Assembly: GCA_003134555.1 (NCBI GenBank)
Contig: PLBO01000074.1
Coordinates: 1 to 56,060, forward strand
Length of the DNA: 56,060 bases
Direction: 5' to 3'
DNA from: Actinomycetota bacterium
Lineage (GTDB): Bacteria; Actinomycetota; Acidimicrobiia; IMCC26256; PALSA-610
Shown here: positions 17,590 to 28,742 of the stretch, one piece after another
Layout of the letters: every line of letters begins with the position of its first letter
Position numbering within the stretch: the stretch's first letter is position 1
Translations under genes and position numbers: made by a program
The notes under the pieces: model-generated
The model's input: the letters and a program-made list of their open reading frames with translations, nothing else
What the model was told of the DNA's origin: nothing
Databases searched by the model: none

Positions 17590-18549
17590 ATGACAGGTGC
17601 TGGGGAGTTGGAGCCGTACGAGGTCGGCATGCTCGATGTCGGCGACGGACACCTCCTGCGCTGGGAGGCGAGTGGCAATCCGGACGGTAAGCCCGTAGTG
17701 GTGCTGCATGGGGGTCCGGGTTCGGGAAGCTCACCGGACTTTCGGTGGATGTTCGATCCGTCGGTGTACAAAGTCGTGTTGTTCGATCAGCGCAACTGTG
17801 GGCGGAGCACTCCGCACGCGAGCGAGCCCGAGATCGACCTGTCGACGAACACGACCGCCGACCTGGTCGATGATTGCGAACGGCTGCGGGAACATCTCGG
17901 CGTCGATCGCTGGATGGTGTGGGGCGGCTCGTGGGGCACCACGCTCGGCCTCGCGTACGCGGAGGCGCACCCTGATCGCCTTACCGAGATGATCCTGGTG
18001 AATGTCGGCACGACGACGCGTGGTGAGGTCGAGTGGATCACTCGTTCGATGGGTCGGCTCTTCCCCGAAGAATGGGCTCGGTTCCGCGACGGCGTGCCCG
18101 AAGCAGACCGCGACGGCGACCTTTCGGCCGCGTACGCGCGGCTCCTTCACGATCCCGACGCCGCTGTACGAGAGCGCGCCGCGAGGGCGTGGTGCGAGTG
18201 GGAGGACACGCATGTCGCGACCTATGCCGGGCATCGGCACGATCAACGTTACGAGGATCCCCGGTTCAGGATGTGTTTCGCGCGCATCGTCACGCACTAC
18301 TGGAGCAATGCAGCGTTCCTGGACGACGGCCAGCTCGTGCGGGAAGCGCACCGACTGGCCGGAGTCGCGGGCGTGCTCATCAACGGTCGCCTCGACATCA
18401 GCGGACCTCCCGACATTGCCTGGCAACTTGCACGCGAGTGGCCCGACGCGGAACTCGTGCTCGCTGATGACGCGGGTCACGGGGCGGCTCACCCTTCGAC
18501 GTTCGAAGCGATCGTCGCCGCAACCACGCGCTTTGGCAGCCACCCCTGA
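17590..18549 (+). CDS. pip: Proline iminopeptidase (alpha/beta hydrolase, S33)
   Basis: The protein of about 319 residues removes N-terminal proline from peptides. Hallmarks are VVVLHGGPGSG (oxyanion loop), LFDQRNCGRSTPH, the nucleophile elbow WGGSWGTTLGL, and the late GRLDISGPP and DAGHGA segments carrying the Asp and His of the triad. I prefer the ATG at 17590 over the frame's first codon at 17527 because the family starts just before the sequence DGHLLRWEASGNP. It is probably cytoplasmic, with no signal. Confidence 0.9.
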   Translation: MTGAGELEPYEVGMLDVGDGHLLRWEASGNPDGKPVVVLHGGPGSGSSPDFRWMFDPSVYKVVLFDQRNCGRSTPHASEPEIDLSTNTTADLVDDCERLREHLGVDRWMVWGGSWGTTLGLAYAEAHPDRLTEMILVNVGTTTRGEVEWITRSMGRLFPEEWARFRDGVPEADRDGDLSAAYARLLHDPDAAVRERAARAWCEWEDTHVATYAGHRHDQRYEDPRFRMCFARIVTHYWSNAAFLDDGQLVREAHRLAGVAGVLINGRLDISGPPDIAWQLAREWPDAELVLADDAGHGAAHPSTFEAIVAATTRFGSHP

Positions 18550-19531
18550 GCCCGCTCGACGACGTCGTGGGTGCGTACATATTCGCCGATCAGTGCTGCC
18601 AGGGTGAAGCTGTTAAACGTGCGTAGCTTCGGCTACCAGCACCGTCTGCGGACGTATCAACGCTTCGAGCGGGAACGGCGTCGCGGTTGACGCGTCGACC
18701 CCTGAACGACGCTTTCCTTCCGTCGGTTGAGGCCACGGCGCGACAAGTGCGGGCTGCGTTTCGATTCGACGCCCGAACGCGGAGGGACCTGCTGCCACAC
18801 GTCGAACGCGGTCGTTGCACAGCACAACCACGGAGTGAACGTCGCGCAGCTCGTCGAGCACGAGGCGGAGCCAACAAGCCACCGCGTCGCGCGTCGCGGC
18901 AGAGAGCGGGGCGGGTGCATATCGCCAAAGGACGGCGTTCCAGAAGGCACGCGGGTACGGTCGATAGCGCCGGTCAGCTCCGTAGTGGATGCGGCAGTCG
19001 GCTGAGCACATCGACGTCGACACTCCGCTCCACTGAACGGGCCCGATCAGATAGCGGGTCGCCTAGCGGTCGCCTTACGTGCTGCTCGCGCGGGTCGGTT
19101 CTCCTGCGTTCATCTAGGTCGCGATCACAACGCCGGTGGTCGTCGAAGTGTGTCGACGAGGCGGATCGTCGTGAGAGGACTGCCATCGGGAAACAGTCGG
19201 CTTCGCCTTCCAAGCATGAGCGGGTGGTTCATCAAGCCCGCTGCGCACGACCAAGAACGTGACCCGAAACATCATCTGCAGGAATCGGTGACCCTGTCGA
19301 GCGCCTGCGCCGCGTCGTGACCCATAGTGGGGTCTGTCATGGCCTGGACTGAGAGGACGGCCGCGGTAAGGAAACCATGTATTCGCCCGCCAGCGCTGGA
19401 CAGGACGCCGTAACCCAGGTAAACCGCTTGCAGCACCATGTGGAGCTTGTGTTCCGTCTTCCCGCCTTCGCTATGGACCTCTCAGCGACCTCAGGTTGAC
19501 GGCCGACAGGCAGCACACATCGGGGGACAAG
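18550..19531. other. Long intergenic stretch, mostly non-coding
   Basis: Nearly 1 kb separates the peptidase from the collagen-like gene. The only candidate gene is the minus-strand frame at 18613-19023. Nothing tRNA-like or repeat-like stood out, and 19080-19500 shows no coding bias in any frame. Confidence 0.4.
18613..19023 (-). CDS. Hypothetical protein (weak)
   Basis: A 136-codon frame whose first 75 codons have strongly GC-biased third positions and protein-like text (ADCRIHYGADRRYRPYP, AVACWLRLVLDELRDVHSVVVLCND). The second half is of poorer quality. No family, no Shine-Dalgarno sequence. It may be a real short gene or a decayed one. Confidence 0.3.
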   Translation of the reverse strand: MSTSMCSADCRIHYGADRRYRPYPRAFWNAVLWRYAPAPLSAATRDAVACWLRLVLDELRDVHSVVVLCNDRVRRVAAGPSAFGRRIETQPALVAPWPQPTEGKRRSGVDASTATPFPLEALIRPQTVLVAEATHV

Positions 19532-21016
<1,485 letters not shown>

Positions 21017-21333
21017 GACCGGTACGTGGACGAGGCGCTGCGCGCGCCGTGGGCACCCGTCGCCTTGATTCCACAACACGGCGACAAGCGCGCAGCACAA
21101 CTCGTGCGCGGTCGCGACACTGACCCCCGGCGTCGTCGTGGGGCCGTGAGAGGTAGTGAAACGGGGGTCGCCTTGATGTAGGTGAGCCCAAAGCGGTGGT
21201 CCTCCACGTGTACCGAGAGTCGAACGGGTTCGGTGACCCGGGCACCCCGATCGGCAGATATGGCGCGCCGAGATGACAGTGCTCCTCGCCCGGTCGAAGG
21301 TCACGTTGTATCGGTTGTGCGTACTGTGAAGGT
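21017..21333. other. Intergenic region with family B fragment
   Basis: The only notable item is CCCCGATCGGCAGATATGGC at about 21244-21263, which resembles the palindromic head of family B. No gene was recognised. Confidence 0.4.
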
Positions 21334-22053
21334 GTGGCCGCGCGCGCTCACCTCTGTTCACGTTGTGGGTGCGCCGACTGGGAGCGGGTGTCCGACGGCG
21401 AGTCGCGATGCGCAGAGTGTGGACTCGGTTCTACTTCGGCCACGCTGACGGCTACCGGTCAAGCACCCGCGCCGCCTGGGGAAGCCAACCGTCGACGCGA
21501 GGCTGTACGTCGAATGGTTGCCGACGAAGGCCGCCGCGCGCTGGCCGCTGCCAGCTTCGCTCCGTTCGGACTCGATGACCGTTGGACTGGTGGTCGGTGG
21601 GTTGGCGGGTCGGGTACGTCGAATGGACGGCTGGTCGAGTTGATACTGGGACACGGCGACGCGCCACGAGATAAGACGGCAGCCCAGGTTCGCGTCCAGA
21701 CTTGGCCGGTCGATCAACAGGCAAGCCGGGGAGCACTGTGGGACTTGGCGCGCTCGCACGTGCAGAAGTTCTGGTTCGAGACCGGCGTTCTGTCGGACGA
21801 TGTCCGACGAGCGGTGTTTCCTACCGACGGCTCGGACATCGATCCGGCCGAGCCGTGGGAACGCGTAACGCTGCTCGTTGATGGCGCACACGTCGAGTTC
21901 CGCGTCCTGGCTTACGGCAACTATTGGGTGGCGCAAGCGTCCGTCGACGGCGCCGTCATCGGTATCGAAGCGCGCGGCTGGTCGCTCACCGACACCGGTT
22001 TGGTTTCGCTCGAGGACACGAGCGAATACGGCGAAGCGCGCGGCCTCGTCTAA
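21334..22053 (+). CDS. Hypothetical zinc-ribbon protein
   Basis: The 239-residue product begins with a short zinc ribbon, CSRCGCADW and CAECG (four Cys within residues 8-30). The rest is a soluble domain with LDDRWTGGRWVGG and a C-terminal beta-rich part (RVTLLVDGAHVEFRVLAYGNYWVAQA, VIGIEARGWSL). No family is recognised. The start is a GTG with a weak TGAAGG just upstream. It converges on the lipoprotein gene. Confidence 0.65.
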   Translation: MAARAHLCSRCGCADWERVSDGESRCAECGLGSTSATLTATGQAPAPPGEANRRREAVRRMVADEGRRALAAASFAPFGLDDRWTGGRWVGGSGTSNGRLVELILGHGDAPRDKTAAQVRVQTWPVDQQASRGALWDLARSHVQKFWFETGVLSDDVRRAVFPTDGSDIDPAEPWERVTLLVDGAHVEFRVLAYGNYWVAQASVDGAVIGIEARGWSLTDTGLVSLEDTSEYGEARGLV

Positions 22054-22217
22054 GCGGATTGCCCGCTCAACTCCACACTTGGCGAGCGCGGATCGGCTGC
22101 GGGTACGGGCGGCGACGCTACGGCCGGTCGAGATCGGCGAGGACTAACCGCGCTCCACGCTCGGTGTCGTTGTCGGCGCAGTCGAGCACGCCGTCGACGT
22201 GGAGGCTCCCGATTTGC

Positions 22218-22883
22218 TTAGCAAGCAGGTGGGTCCTGCGACGACACTGGGAACTCAGTGCTCCCGGCACTTCCGGCTACCTGTAGAACACCGCTGACCG
22301 CATAGTTGGGATCGTCAGGGCGGTGAGGAACGAAGAATGCGAGAACTCCCCACCCGTTGTCCAAGCTTGTGTGATCGACGGGAACGCCATCGATCAAGAA
22401 CGCGGCAGACGTTGCGGCCGGATCGTTCTCGCGCACGACGACGACGTAGAGCAGTTCCGTGTAGCGGTCGTCAGTCCACGCCCACGTGATGAACGTGCTG
22501 GGCTTCTCAGCAGAAGGGGCAACAAACCCCTCAAGCGGCTGCCGTGTCGTGAGCAGATCGGGAAGAAGTCCTCTACCATCGGCGAGCACGTCGAGCCGGA
22601 AGCTCTGATCGGCCGCACAGCCGGGCTGTCTCCTGTGAATGGCCTCGAGCAGCGCCGATTCACTAAAGACGTCGAGCGTCAGCGTGACGGCTTGACTGGC
22701 TGGACGCCGGAGACTGAGCACAGGCGAGAATTTCGGCACTGTCGGCGGTGCTGCGGTGCTCACCGATCTCGCCGTCCTGGCAGAAACGGCTCGATGACTT
22801 GAACTGCACGCCCCCGCGCTCAGCGCAAGCGCGAGCCACACGAGGACGAGCCGAGCAGCATTGCTTCGAAGGGTCACCACCAT
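22218..22883 (-). CDS. Lipoprotein of unknown function
   Basis: From the ATG at 22883 the product is 221 residues, with a signal (RLVLVWLALALSAGAC) ending in a good lipobox and a Ser/Thr/Ala linker. The mature domain has strand-like segments (TLTLDVFSESALLEAIH, RYTELLYVVVVREND, GWGVLAFFVPH) and three Cys. No family is recognised. The frame is open to 22949 but the added residues would precede the signal. Confidence 0.65.
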   Translation of the reverse strand: MVVTLRSNAARLVLVWLALALSAGACSSSHRAVSARTARSVSTAAPPTVPKFSPVLSLRRPASQAVTLTLDVFSESALLEAIHRRQPGCAADQSFRLDVLADGRGLLPDLLTTRQPLEGFVAPSAEKPSTFITWAWTDDRYTELLYVVVVRENDPAATSAAFLIDGVPVDHTSLDNGWGVLAFFVPHRPDDPNYAVSGVLQVAGSAGSTEFPVSSQDPPAC

Positions 22884-23298
22884 TAGACACCGACCGACCC
22901 ATAGGCGTTCCGACGAGGGACACGCGAGCTTCGCCGCCCACGCGCTCATATTGTTCGATCGAGCGCACGTCGGCGAGCGCAGAGCGGCAGTTCGGTGCGC
23001 GCGAACCTCCCGTAAACGGTCGTGTGCTGGCGTTCGCGAGCGTCCTCGCGATCGGCACTTTGCTGACGGGCGTATCGCCCGGCGGCGCGGCGTACTGGGG
23101 TACGGGTGGGCTAATCCGGAGCGGTTGGATGCGTCTTTGACCGCGGCGATGCTCGTCGGTGAATCGCAGAAGCCCGATGATTGACTGCGCGGCGTCGAGC
23201 GTTCGTTCGATACGGCACGCCGAATGTGTGCGCCGGGGCACAGACACGCCGAGCACGTTCGGTAACGCTTCGGCGACGGACAAGGCGTCGATCCGGAG
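22884..23298. other. Intergenic region upstream of the TIR gene
   Basis: About 415 bases with no convincing gene. A fragment GAGCGGCAGTTCGGTGCGC (22983-23001) weakly resembles family B. Promoter elements for the TIR gene presumably lie here but none is clear. Confidence 0.35.
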
Positions 23299-26200
23299 AT
23301 GCCTAACGTGGAGAACCCTCGATCGACACCTAACGGTGTGCGTGGAATACTTCAGGGCGAATTACCGAGGCGAGGCGGTAAGGGCTTGGCATTCGACGCG
23401 TTCATCTCGTACAGCCATGCGGCGGATGGCCAGTTGGCACCCGCGTTGCAGCGGGCGATGCAGCGGTTGGCGAAGCCGTGGTATCGGCGGTGGGCGTTGC
23501 GGGTGTTCCGTGACGAGAGCGCGTTGTCGGCGAACCCGCATTTGTGGTCGTCGATCCAGAGCGCGCTGGACGAATCGGAGTGGTTCGTGCTGCTTGCCTC
23601 GCCGGAGGCGGTGTCGTCGGAATGGGTAGGGCGCGAGCTCGACTACTGGCTGTCGAACAAGTCGGCCGACCGGATCCTCGTCGTCGTGACGGGCGGGACG
23701 TGGCAGTGGGATACGGCGGCGCACGCGCTGACCGGCACCGCTGTACCGGAACGCCTGCGGGACGCGTTCGTGGACGAGCCGCGACACGTCGATTTGCAAT
23801 GGGCGGCGAACGAGATCGACCTCGATATGCATCACGCCCGTTTCCGTGATGTGGTGGCGCAGTTGGCGGCGCCGATGCACGGGATCGCGAAGGACGAACT
23901 CGACAGTGAAGACGTCCGCCAGCACCGGCGGGCGCGTCGCCTCGCGCGTGGTGGCGTCACCCTCCTGACGGTACTCGTTGTCATTTCGCTCGTCTTCGGC
24001 ACTGTCGCCGTGGTCGAACGCGATGACGCCCGCGGTCAGCGCAATCGGGCCAACCACGCGACCACCGCCGCGATCTCGCGTGGCCTCGCTTCGACCGCAG
24101 ATCGGATGTTGGCAGATCACGAGGTCGATCTCGCGCTCCTGTTGAGCGCGCAGAGCTACCGCTTCGCCACCGAGGAGAACGCCGGCGCCACCGACGTCGC
24201 CGAGGCGCGTGGTTCGATGCTCGCTTCGCTCGGTGCGGATCCGGCGCTCATCGGCTTCCTACGCGGTCAACAGGGCATTCCGCAGCTCGTTGCCTATTCA
24301 CCGGACGGAGATTTCGTCGTTTCCGCATCGGACGCCGGTGACATTCGCGTGTGGGACGCGCACACGCGAGAACCTCTCGCACACCAACCAGCGCCGGCCG
24401 GCGCATTCGTCACGACGCTGTCGATCAACCGCTCACACCTGCTCGCGACCGCAACGGTCGGTCCGGCAGCCGTACGACTCTGGGATCTACGAACGAACCG
24501 GCCGTGGCGCTGGCAACCGCCCCAGCCACAGAATGATGTGCACGGCAATCCGTTGCTCGCAGGAGCGACGCTCAGCGACGCAGGGATCCTCGCGACAGTG
24601 ACGAGCGACGAATATGTCACGGTCAACTCCGGGTCGTTCCAACTGAATCTGTGGAATATCAACACAGGCCGTCATGTCGCCGGTCCCGTGTCACTGGCCG
24701 GGACAGCCCAACCGGGCGCGTTCTCTCCGGACGGTCGTCTGCTCGCCGTCGGCGTCCGCCGCGCCGGCGACCGGCAACTCGCGGTAGACCTCTTCGATAC
24801 GACGACCGGACGCCTCAAGCGCACGCTCGCCGGCCAGCAGGGATCCTTCGGCCGGTTCAGCCCACCCGGTCAGGAGTTCGATCCATTCGTCGCCATGCAC
24901 TTCTCTACCGACGGCACCGACGTAACCGCCGTGGCGTCGAGCACCTCCGACGGGGCGGTCGCGACGTGGAATGTCGCGACCGGACAGCGCATCGACATGA
25001 GCGCAGCCGGCAGGGAACAGCAGGTGTTGGCCGCGGCACCCGACGCCCGCGAGTTGGTAGTTCGCGACCCCTCATCGAGCGCGGCCGAAGTTATCGACGC
25101 CACGAACGGGAAGATCATCGCTTCCGGCCTGCCGGTCCCGAGCGAGCTATCGAGCGGCGTGCAGAACGAGCCGGCCGCGTTCGATCCGACGGACCGCACA
25201 CTCGCGATCGCCACCGCCGCCGGAACGCTCGCGCTGTTACAGCGCGACGAACTCGCCGGCGCGCCGACACTCGGACACCGTGTCGCGCTCCCGGGCGGAC
25301 CGTTCGGCTCCGCGTGGGTCGCGATCGCGCCGAGCGGTCGCATCGCGGCTCGGCTCGCACGGGTAGCGGCGGCACCGAACATCGGGAACGACGTGAAACC
25401 CGGCGGGAACTTCGGGACCAGATACTTCTCGGGTTCCCCCGTAGCGCGCCTCATGGACACGAGCGCGCTCGGCGTCAATCTGCAACTCGTCGACACCGAC
25501 ACCGGCAAGTCGCTCGCTCGGCAGCCTCCGTACACGCTCGGTGAGGCGTTCGGGGCCGACAACTCGCTCGCCCTGTCGACACCCGACGGCATCGTGTTAT
25601 GGGATCCCGTGGGCGGACGCATCCTGAGTCGCATCACCGATCCTGCCGCGACGTGTTCGACTCCCGACAACCTCGTGTACTCGGGGCGCGCGACAAGCGG
25701 GACGATCGCGGTGGATTGCGACGGCTCGGTGGCGACGTGGCACCTCGAGGCGAGGCGCGCGGTGTTGCGATGGTCGCGACTCGTAACGGGCCTCTCCGCG
25801 AATCCTCTCGTACTCAGCTCGGACGGCTCCGTCCTCGCCCTCTCGACGCCAACCTCCACCGAGATCCTCGATGCCGCGACGGCCCATCACATCAGCACAC
25901 TCCCCCTCGATGCCGCACCCGGCGTCCCGTCGAACACGCCGGCCGACACCGCGCCTCGCGCGTCGGCGGCACTGGCACTCTCCACTGACGGCCGACTCGT
26001 GGCAGTCGCGCGCGCCTCCGGCTCGGTCGACGTCATCGACGCCCGGACCGGTTCCACACAGCGCACGCTCTACGCGCAGGTCGCGTCGGGCGGTGAGGAC
26101 GCCACCGCACAGGCCGTCGCGTTCAGCCCCGACGGCGCAATGATTGTCGCCGGCGTTGCCAACGGCGCGCTCGAGGCCTGGGATGCGGCGACCGGCACAT

Positions 26201-26475
26201 TCGTCGCTCAACTCGATCCGCGTTCAGACGATGGCGATCCTGGGCTTCTTGGGTTCGCCACCGACGGAAACGACCTGCACTGGCTCGTCGATCCGCTCAC
26301 AACGCTCGGCGGCCCGCCCGCGACGGTGACAACCTACGACTTCCGACTCGCTGACTGGGTCGCTGACGCGTGCCGCCTCGCCGGCCGAAATCTGACCCAT
26401 GCCGAGTGGGACTCCTTCGTCGGTTCGGGCGCGCCCTACCAGCGGACCTGTCCACAGTGGCCAGCGGGAACGTAG
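23299..26475 (+). CDS. TIR domain–transmembrane–WD40 repeat protein
   Basis: The 1,058-residue protein starts with a TIR domain (about residues 31-150): FDAFISYSHAAD, LRVFRDESAL and SSEWVGRELDYW, where Glu113 matches the catalytic Glu of NAD-cleaving TIRs. A helical linker leads to one membrane segment (TLLTVLVVISLVFGTVAVV, about 221-240). The remaining 800 residues are WD40-like beta-propeller repeats, for example VAYSPDGDFVVSASDAG with IRVWDAHT, and VAFSPDGAMIVAGVANGAL. TIR-WD40 proteins are frequent in actinobacteria and may sense and signal or act in defence; the role here is not established. The gene stands alone. ATG 23299 and GTG 23338 are both usable starts. Confidence 0.88.
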   Translation: MPNVENPRSTPNGVRGILQGELPRRGGKGLAFDAFISYSHAADGQLAPALQRAMQRLAKPWYRRWALRVFRDESALSANPHLWSSIQSALDESEWFVLLASPEAVSSEWVGRELDYWLSNKSADRILVVVTGGTWQWDTAAHALTGTAVPERLRDAFVDEPRHVDLQWAANEIDLDMHHARFRDVVAQLAAPMHGIAKDELDSEDVRQHRRARRLARGGVTLLTVLVVISLVFGTVAVVERDDARGQRNRANHATTAAISRGLASTADRMLADHEVDLALLLSAQSYRFATEENAGATDVAEARGSMLASLGADPALIGFLRGQQGIPQLVAYSPDGDFVVSASDAGDIRVWDAHTREPLAHQPAPAGAFVTTLSINRSHLLATATVGPAAVRLWDLRTNRPWRWQPPQPQNDVHGNPLLAGATLSDAGILATVTSDEYVTVNSGSFQLNLWNINTGRHVAGPVSLAGTAQPGAFSPDGRLLAVGVRRAGDRQLAVDLFDTTTGRLKRTLAGQQGSFGRFSPPGQEFDPFVAMHFSTDGTDVTAVASSTSDGAVATWNVATGQRIDMSAAGREQQVLAAAPDARELVVRDPSSSAAEVIDATNGKIIASGLPVPSELSSGVQNEPAAFDPTDRTLAIATAAGTLALLQRDELAGAPTLGHRVALPGGPFGSAWVAIAPSGRIAARLARVAAAPNIGNDVKPGGNFGTRYFSGSPVARLMDTSALGVNLQLVDTDTGKSLARQPPYTLGEAFGADNSLALSTPDGIVLWDPVGGRILSRITDPAATCSTPDNLVYSGRATSGTIAVDCDGSVATWHLEARRAVLRWSRLVTGLSANPLVLSSDGSVLALSTPTSTEILDAATAHHISTLPLDAAPGVPSNTPADTAPRASAALALSTDGRLVAVARASGSVDVIDARTGSTQRTLYAQVASGGEDATAQAVAFSPDGAMIVAGVANGALEAWDAATGTFVAQLDPRSDDGDPGLLGFATDGNDLHWLVDPLTTLGGPPATVTTYDFRLADWVADACRLAGRNLTHAEWDSFVGSGAPYQRTCPQWPAGT

Positions 26476-26570
26476 GAGCCGCGCGATGAACCCGATGCGG
26501 CCCGCGTAGACACGTGTCAACAGCCCGCCGCGACCCGACCTAGCGGACCGACGACATCGAGCGTCCCGGA

Positions 26571-26640
26571 AGGCGCGCCCCAGAATCCGGCGTGCGAGTA
26601 TCCCCGAACACCGGGACGGGGGCGCGCGCGTTATCCGACC
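26571..26640 (-). repeat. Family A-like copy, reverse orientation, decayed
   Basis: Reversed, the sequence contains GGTGTTCGGGGATACTCGC, CGCCGGATTCTGGGGCGCGC. It is a diverged relative of the plus-oriented copies elsewhere. Confidence 0.45.
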
Positions 26641-26930
26641 AGCGACCGCGGTCTTGCTTGCTGCCGCGAGCGCGCACCGATTTTCCGCTCTGGGACGCTT
26701 ATGCGAGCTGTCGAGGACGCACATAACGACGCCATGACATACCCGAGCGCGGGTGCCCGAATCTCGCGGTTCGGGTGTGCCGATTGCCGGAACTGCGATC
26801 TTCGTAATGGCGCGGCGCGTCAGCCTGCACACCGAGCGACGGCGAACCGCGCTAGCTCCGGCGCGGCCCGGCCGCGGTGCCATAGCACATGCTCTGGCCT
26901 TACTCGTAGTAAGCGACCCGCCGGCGACCT

Positions 26931-27045
26931 CGGGCCTTGAGCCCGAAGATGTCGCGCCGCTTCCATGCGCATTCGCGAACCGGAGCGGCGTTGATGAGAT
27001 GCTGTGGCGTCCGCGTCCGTGGGGGTTCACGTCGGCCCACCGAGG
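26931..27045 (+). repeat. Dispersed repeat, copy 1 of a diverged pair
   Basis: This block aligns over about 100 bases with 34401-34510: both have AGCCCGAAG, ATGTCGCGCC, GCGAACC, GGCG-TGATGA, GCGTCCGCG and GTGGGGGTTCACGTCG at matching spacing. Identity is roughly three quarters by eye. It directly precedes the second copy of the 174-bp composite repeat. The rest of gap 26476-27258 has no recognisable gene. Confidence 0.65.
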
Positions 27046-27085
27046 TGAACCCCCGCATGCCGGCACGATCTCGGCCGGCCGTCGG

Positions 27086-27259
27086 AAACGGATGGGATGC
27101 ATGTTCGGGGTCTTAGCCCGAACATGATTGGCGAGGTTTGCTCGATGGTGAGCGTCCCCGAACGGCACGTCGGGATAACCGCGAGGTCCGTTCGCTGCGC
27201 GATCTGGGACGCGCGTTCTGGTCGGGTCTGGGCTTGCCCGACGGGTGCCGATCGGCAGT
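27086..27259 (+). repeat. 174-bp composite repeat, copy 2
   Basis: This is the second copy of the block at 12682-12855, including the identical hairpin CATGTTCGGG/CCCGAACATG at 27100-27126 and the terminal palindrome TGCCGATCGGCA followed by GTTATG. Confidence 0.9.
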
Positions 27260-27921
27260 TATGCGCTCGTGGGCGCTCCGGGAACGCGGGTGTCGACGCG
27301 CGATGGGTGCCTCAGCAACATGATCGACACGACCAGCACCCAAAGCGGGAACAGCGCGAAGGGAAGGAACAGGGCCGCGGCGAGCTGGAGTACTGCCACG
27401 ACATAGCCCGCGATTGTCAGCCAACCGGGCAGGATCGCGTCTCGACGCGCCAAATATGACGCGGTCGCTATGAACGCGCCCGCCGCTAACGCTCCAGCGA
27501 CGAGCAAGACGCCGAATCCGATTTGGTCGAACTGCCGCGCGAAATCTCCCGGTGGTACCGGCGTGTCCCCGAACTGCTTCGAGCCCGCGATCGAGGCCCG
27601 CACCAAGGCGGAGATCATGGCAAGCGCCACGAACAGCGAACCGAACGTGATCATCATTCCGCCGCGGTCACGGAGCCGCTGATTCAGGCTCCACATGAAC
27701 CAGACGAAGGCAAGCAGTCCGAACACCATGAGATACGCGCCGACGATCGCGCCGACGCGATGCCCGCTCTCGGTCCACCACCGCTCCCACTTGACCGTAT
27801 CTTTGTTGTCGCTCGGCGTCGGGAAGACGATGAACCCGGCCACGAACAGCACCACGAACGCGATGCCCATCCACGCCCCCACCCGATTCGCTCGGGCGTT
27901 GTTTTCGAGCCCTGCGTTCAT
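27259..27921 (-). CDS. Hypothetical multi-pass membrane protein
   Basis: The 220-residue product has about five to six membrane segments: GIAFVVLFVAGFIVFP, GAIVGAYLMVFGLLAFVWFM, MITFGSLFVALAMISALV, GFGVLLVAGALAAGAFIATA and two near the C terminus. An extracytoplasmic loop with KWERWWTESG follows the first. GGGAGGGGG upstream supports the ATG at 27921 rather than 27996. The fold resembles DUF4386-like proteins, but I cannot assign a family. Its 3' end touches the composite repeat. Confidence 0.7.
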   Translation of the reverse strand: MNAGLENNARANRVGAWMGIAFVVLFVAGFIVFPTPSDNKDTVKWERWWTESGHRVGAIVGAYLMVFGLLAFVWFMWSLNQRLRDRGGMMITFGSLFVALAMISALVRASIAGSKQFGDTPVPPGDFARQFDQIGFGVLLVAGALAAGAFIATASYLARRDAILPGWLTIAGYVVAVLQLAAALFLPFALFPLWVLVVSIMLLRHPSRVDTRVPGAPTSA

Positions 27922-27999
27922 GTTGAAACCCCCTCCCGCGTTGGCCGCGATCATCTCATCCCGCGCCCGCCTCTGCGAATGGAGTGCAGGCGGCACAAA

Positions 28000-28090
28000 C
28001 GCATAATGCCCGGTAGGGGCGCGTTATGCCACCAGGCGCGGCCGCACATAACGACGCGACGCGGTTCTCGAACGCGCGCCCCAAATCCGC
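28000..28090 (-). repeat. Family A-like copies, reverse orientation, decayed
   Basis: Reversed, this contains GATTTGGGGCGCGCGTTC and GTCGTTATGTGCGG, recalling the core of family A, and a second GGCATAACGCGCC element. The rest of 27922-28282 shows no gene. Confidence 0.4.
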
Positions 28091-28282
28091 TGCATGGGTC
28101 TCAGCGAGCGCCCGGACCACGACCTTCGCGAGCGCGCCGGTATGGTGTGCCGACCGTGTGACGGACGAATCTGCGTCTGGAACTTGGTGACCCCGCGACG
28201 GCCAGCGCGGTGGCATCGCTACAGCAGGGTGTTCGGGATCCTTAGCCCAAGGCCGGGAAGGGATCCCGGCGCGGGCTTCGGT

Positions 28283-28566
28283 CCATCAGCGCGAAGCCGG
28301 TCCGATACCTCCACACGATCGTGCACAAGGCGCTCACCGACGCCGTCGACGACGGCCTGCTTCAGTCCAATCCGGCCGATCGGGCCAAGGCGCCGAAGCC
28401 GGGACGGTCCTCCAACCGCGAGCTCCGCTTCTGGGAGCCCCATCAGCTGGCCCGGTTCTTGCGCCACGTGCAGGGAACACCGCTGCAGCCGCTCTGGCAC
28501 CTGGCTGCGTTCACGGGAATGCGCCGGGGCGAGCTCATCGGGCTGCGCCGGGGCGACATTGACTAA
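28283..28566 (+). pseudogene. Tyrosine recombinase (phage-type integrase) fragment, 5' part
   Basis: The reading ISAKPVRYLHTIVHKALTDA, LLQSNPADRAKAPKPG and LWHLAAFTGMRRGELIGL covers the end of the core-binding domain and the start of the catalytic domain with its first catalytic Arg (TGMRRGE). It stops at TAA after GDID, two bases before the transposon target duplication. The N-terminal domain and the rest of the catalytic domain (RHRY) are missing here; a further 3' shred follows the transposon at 30706. Confidence 0.8.
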
Positions 28567-28567
28567 C

Positions 28568-28575
28568 AAAACAAG
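28568..28575 (+). repeat. Left 8-bp target-site duplication of the IS1595-type element
   Basis: AAAACAAG directly precedes the inverted repeat and recurs exactly at 30698-30705. Eight bases is the size known for IS1595-family insertions. Confidence 0.9.
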
Positions 28576-28742
28576 GGGAACTATCCCCTAGAGGGCTGTA
28601 GCCTGGCCCCACCTTGGCAAGGTTGCCCCGAATCCGCGCCGATCTCAGCCCCGCGTGAGGCGGCTGAAAATACTCAAACGCTGGGAGGCGATGATCTACC
28701 ACGACCGCCCGCGCCCGGTCTTAGGGGCGCTCTATGAGCGGG

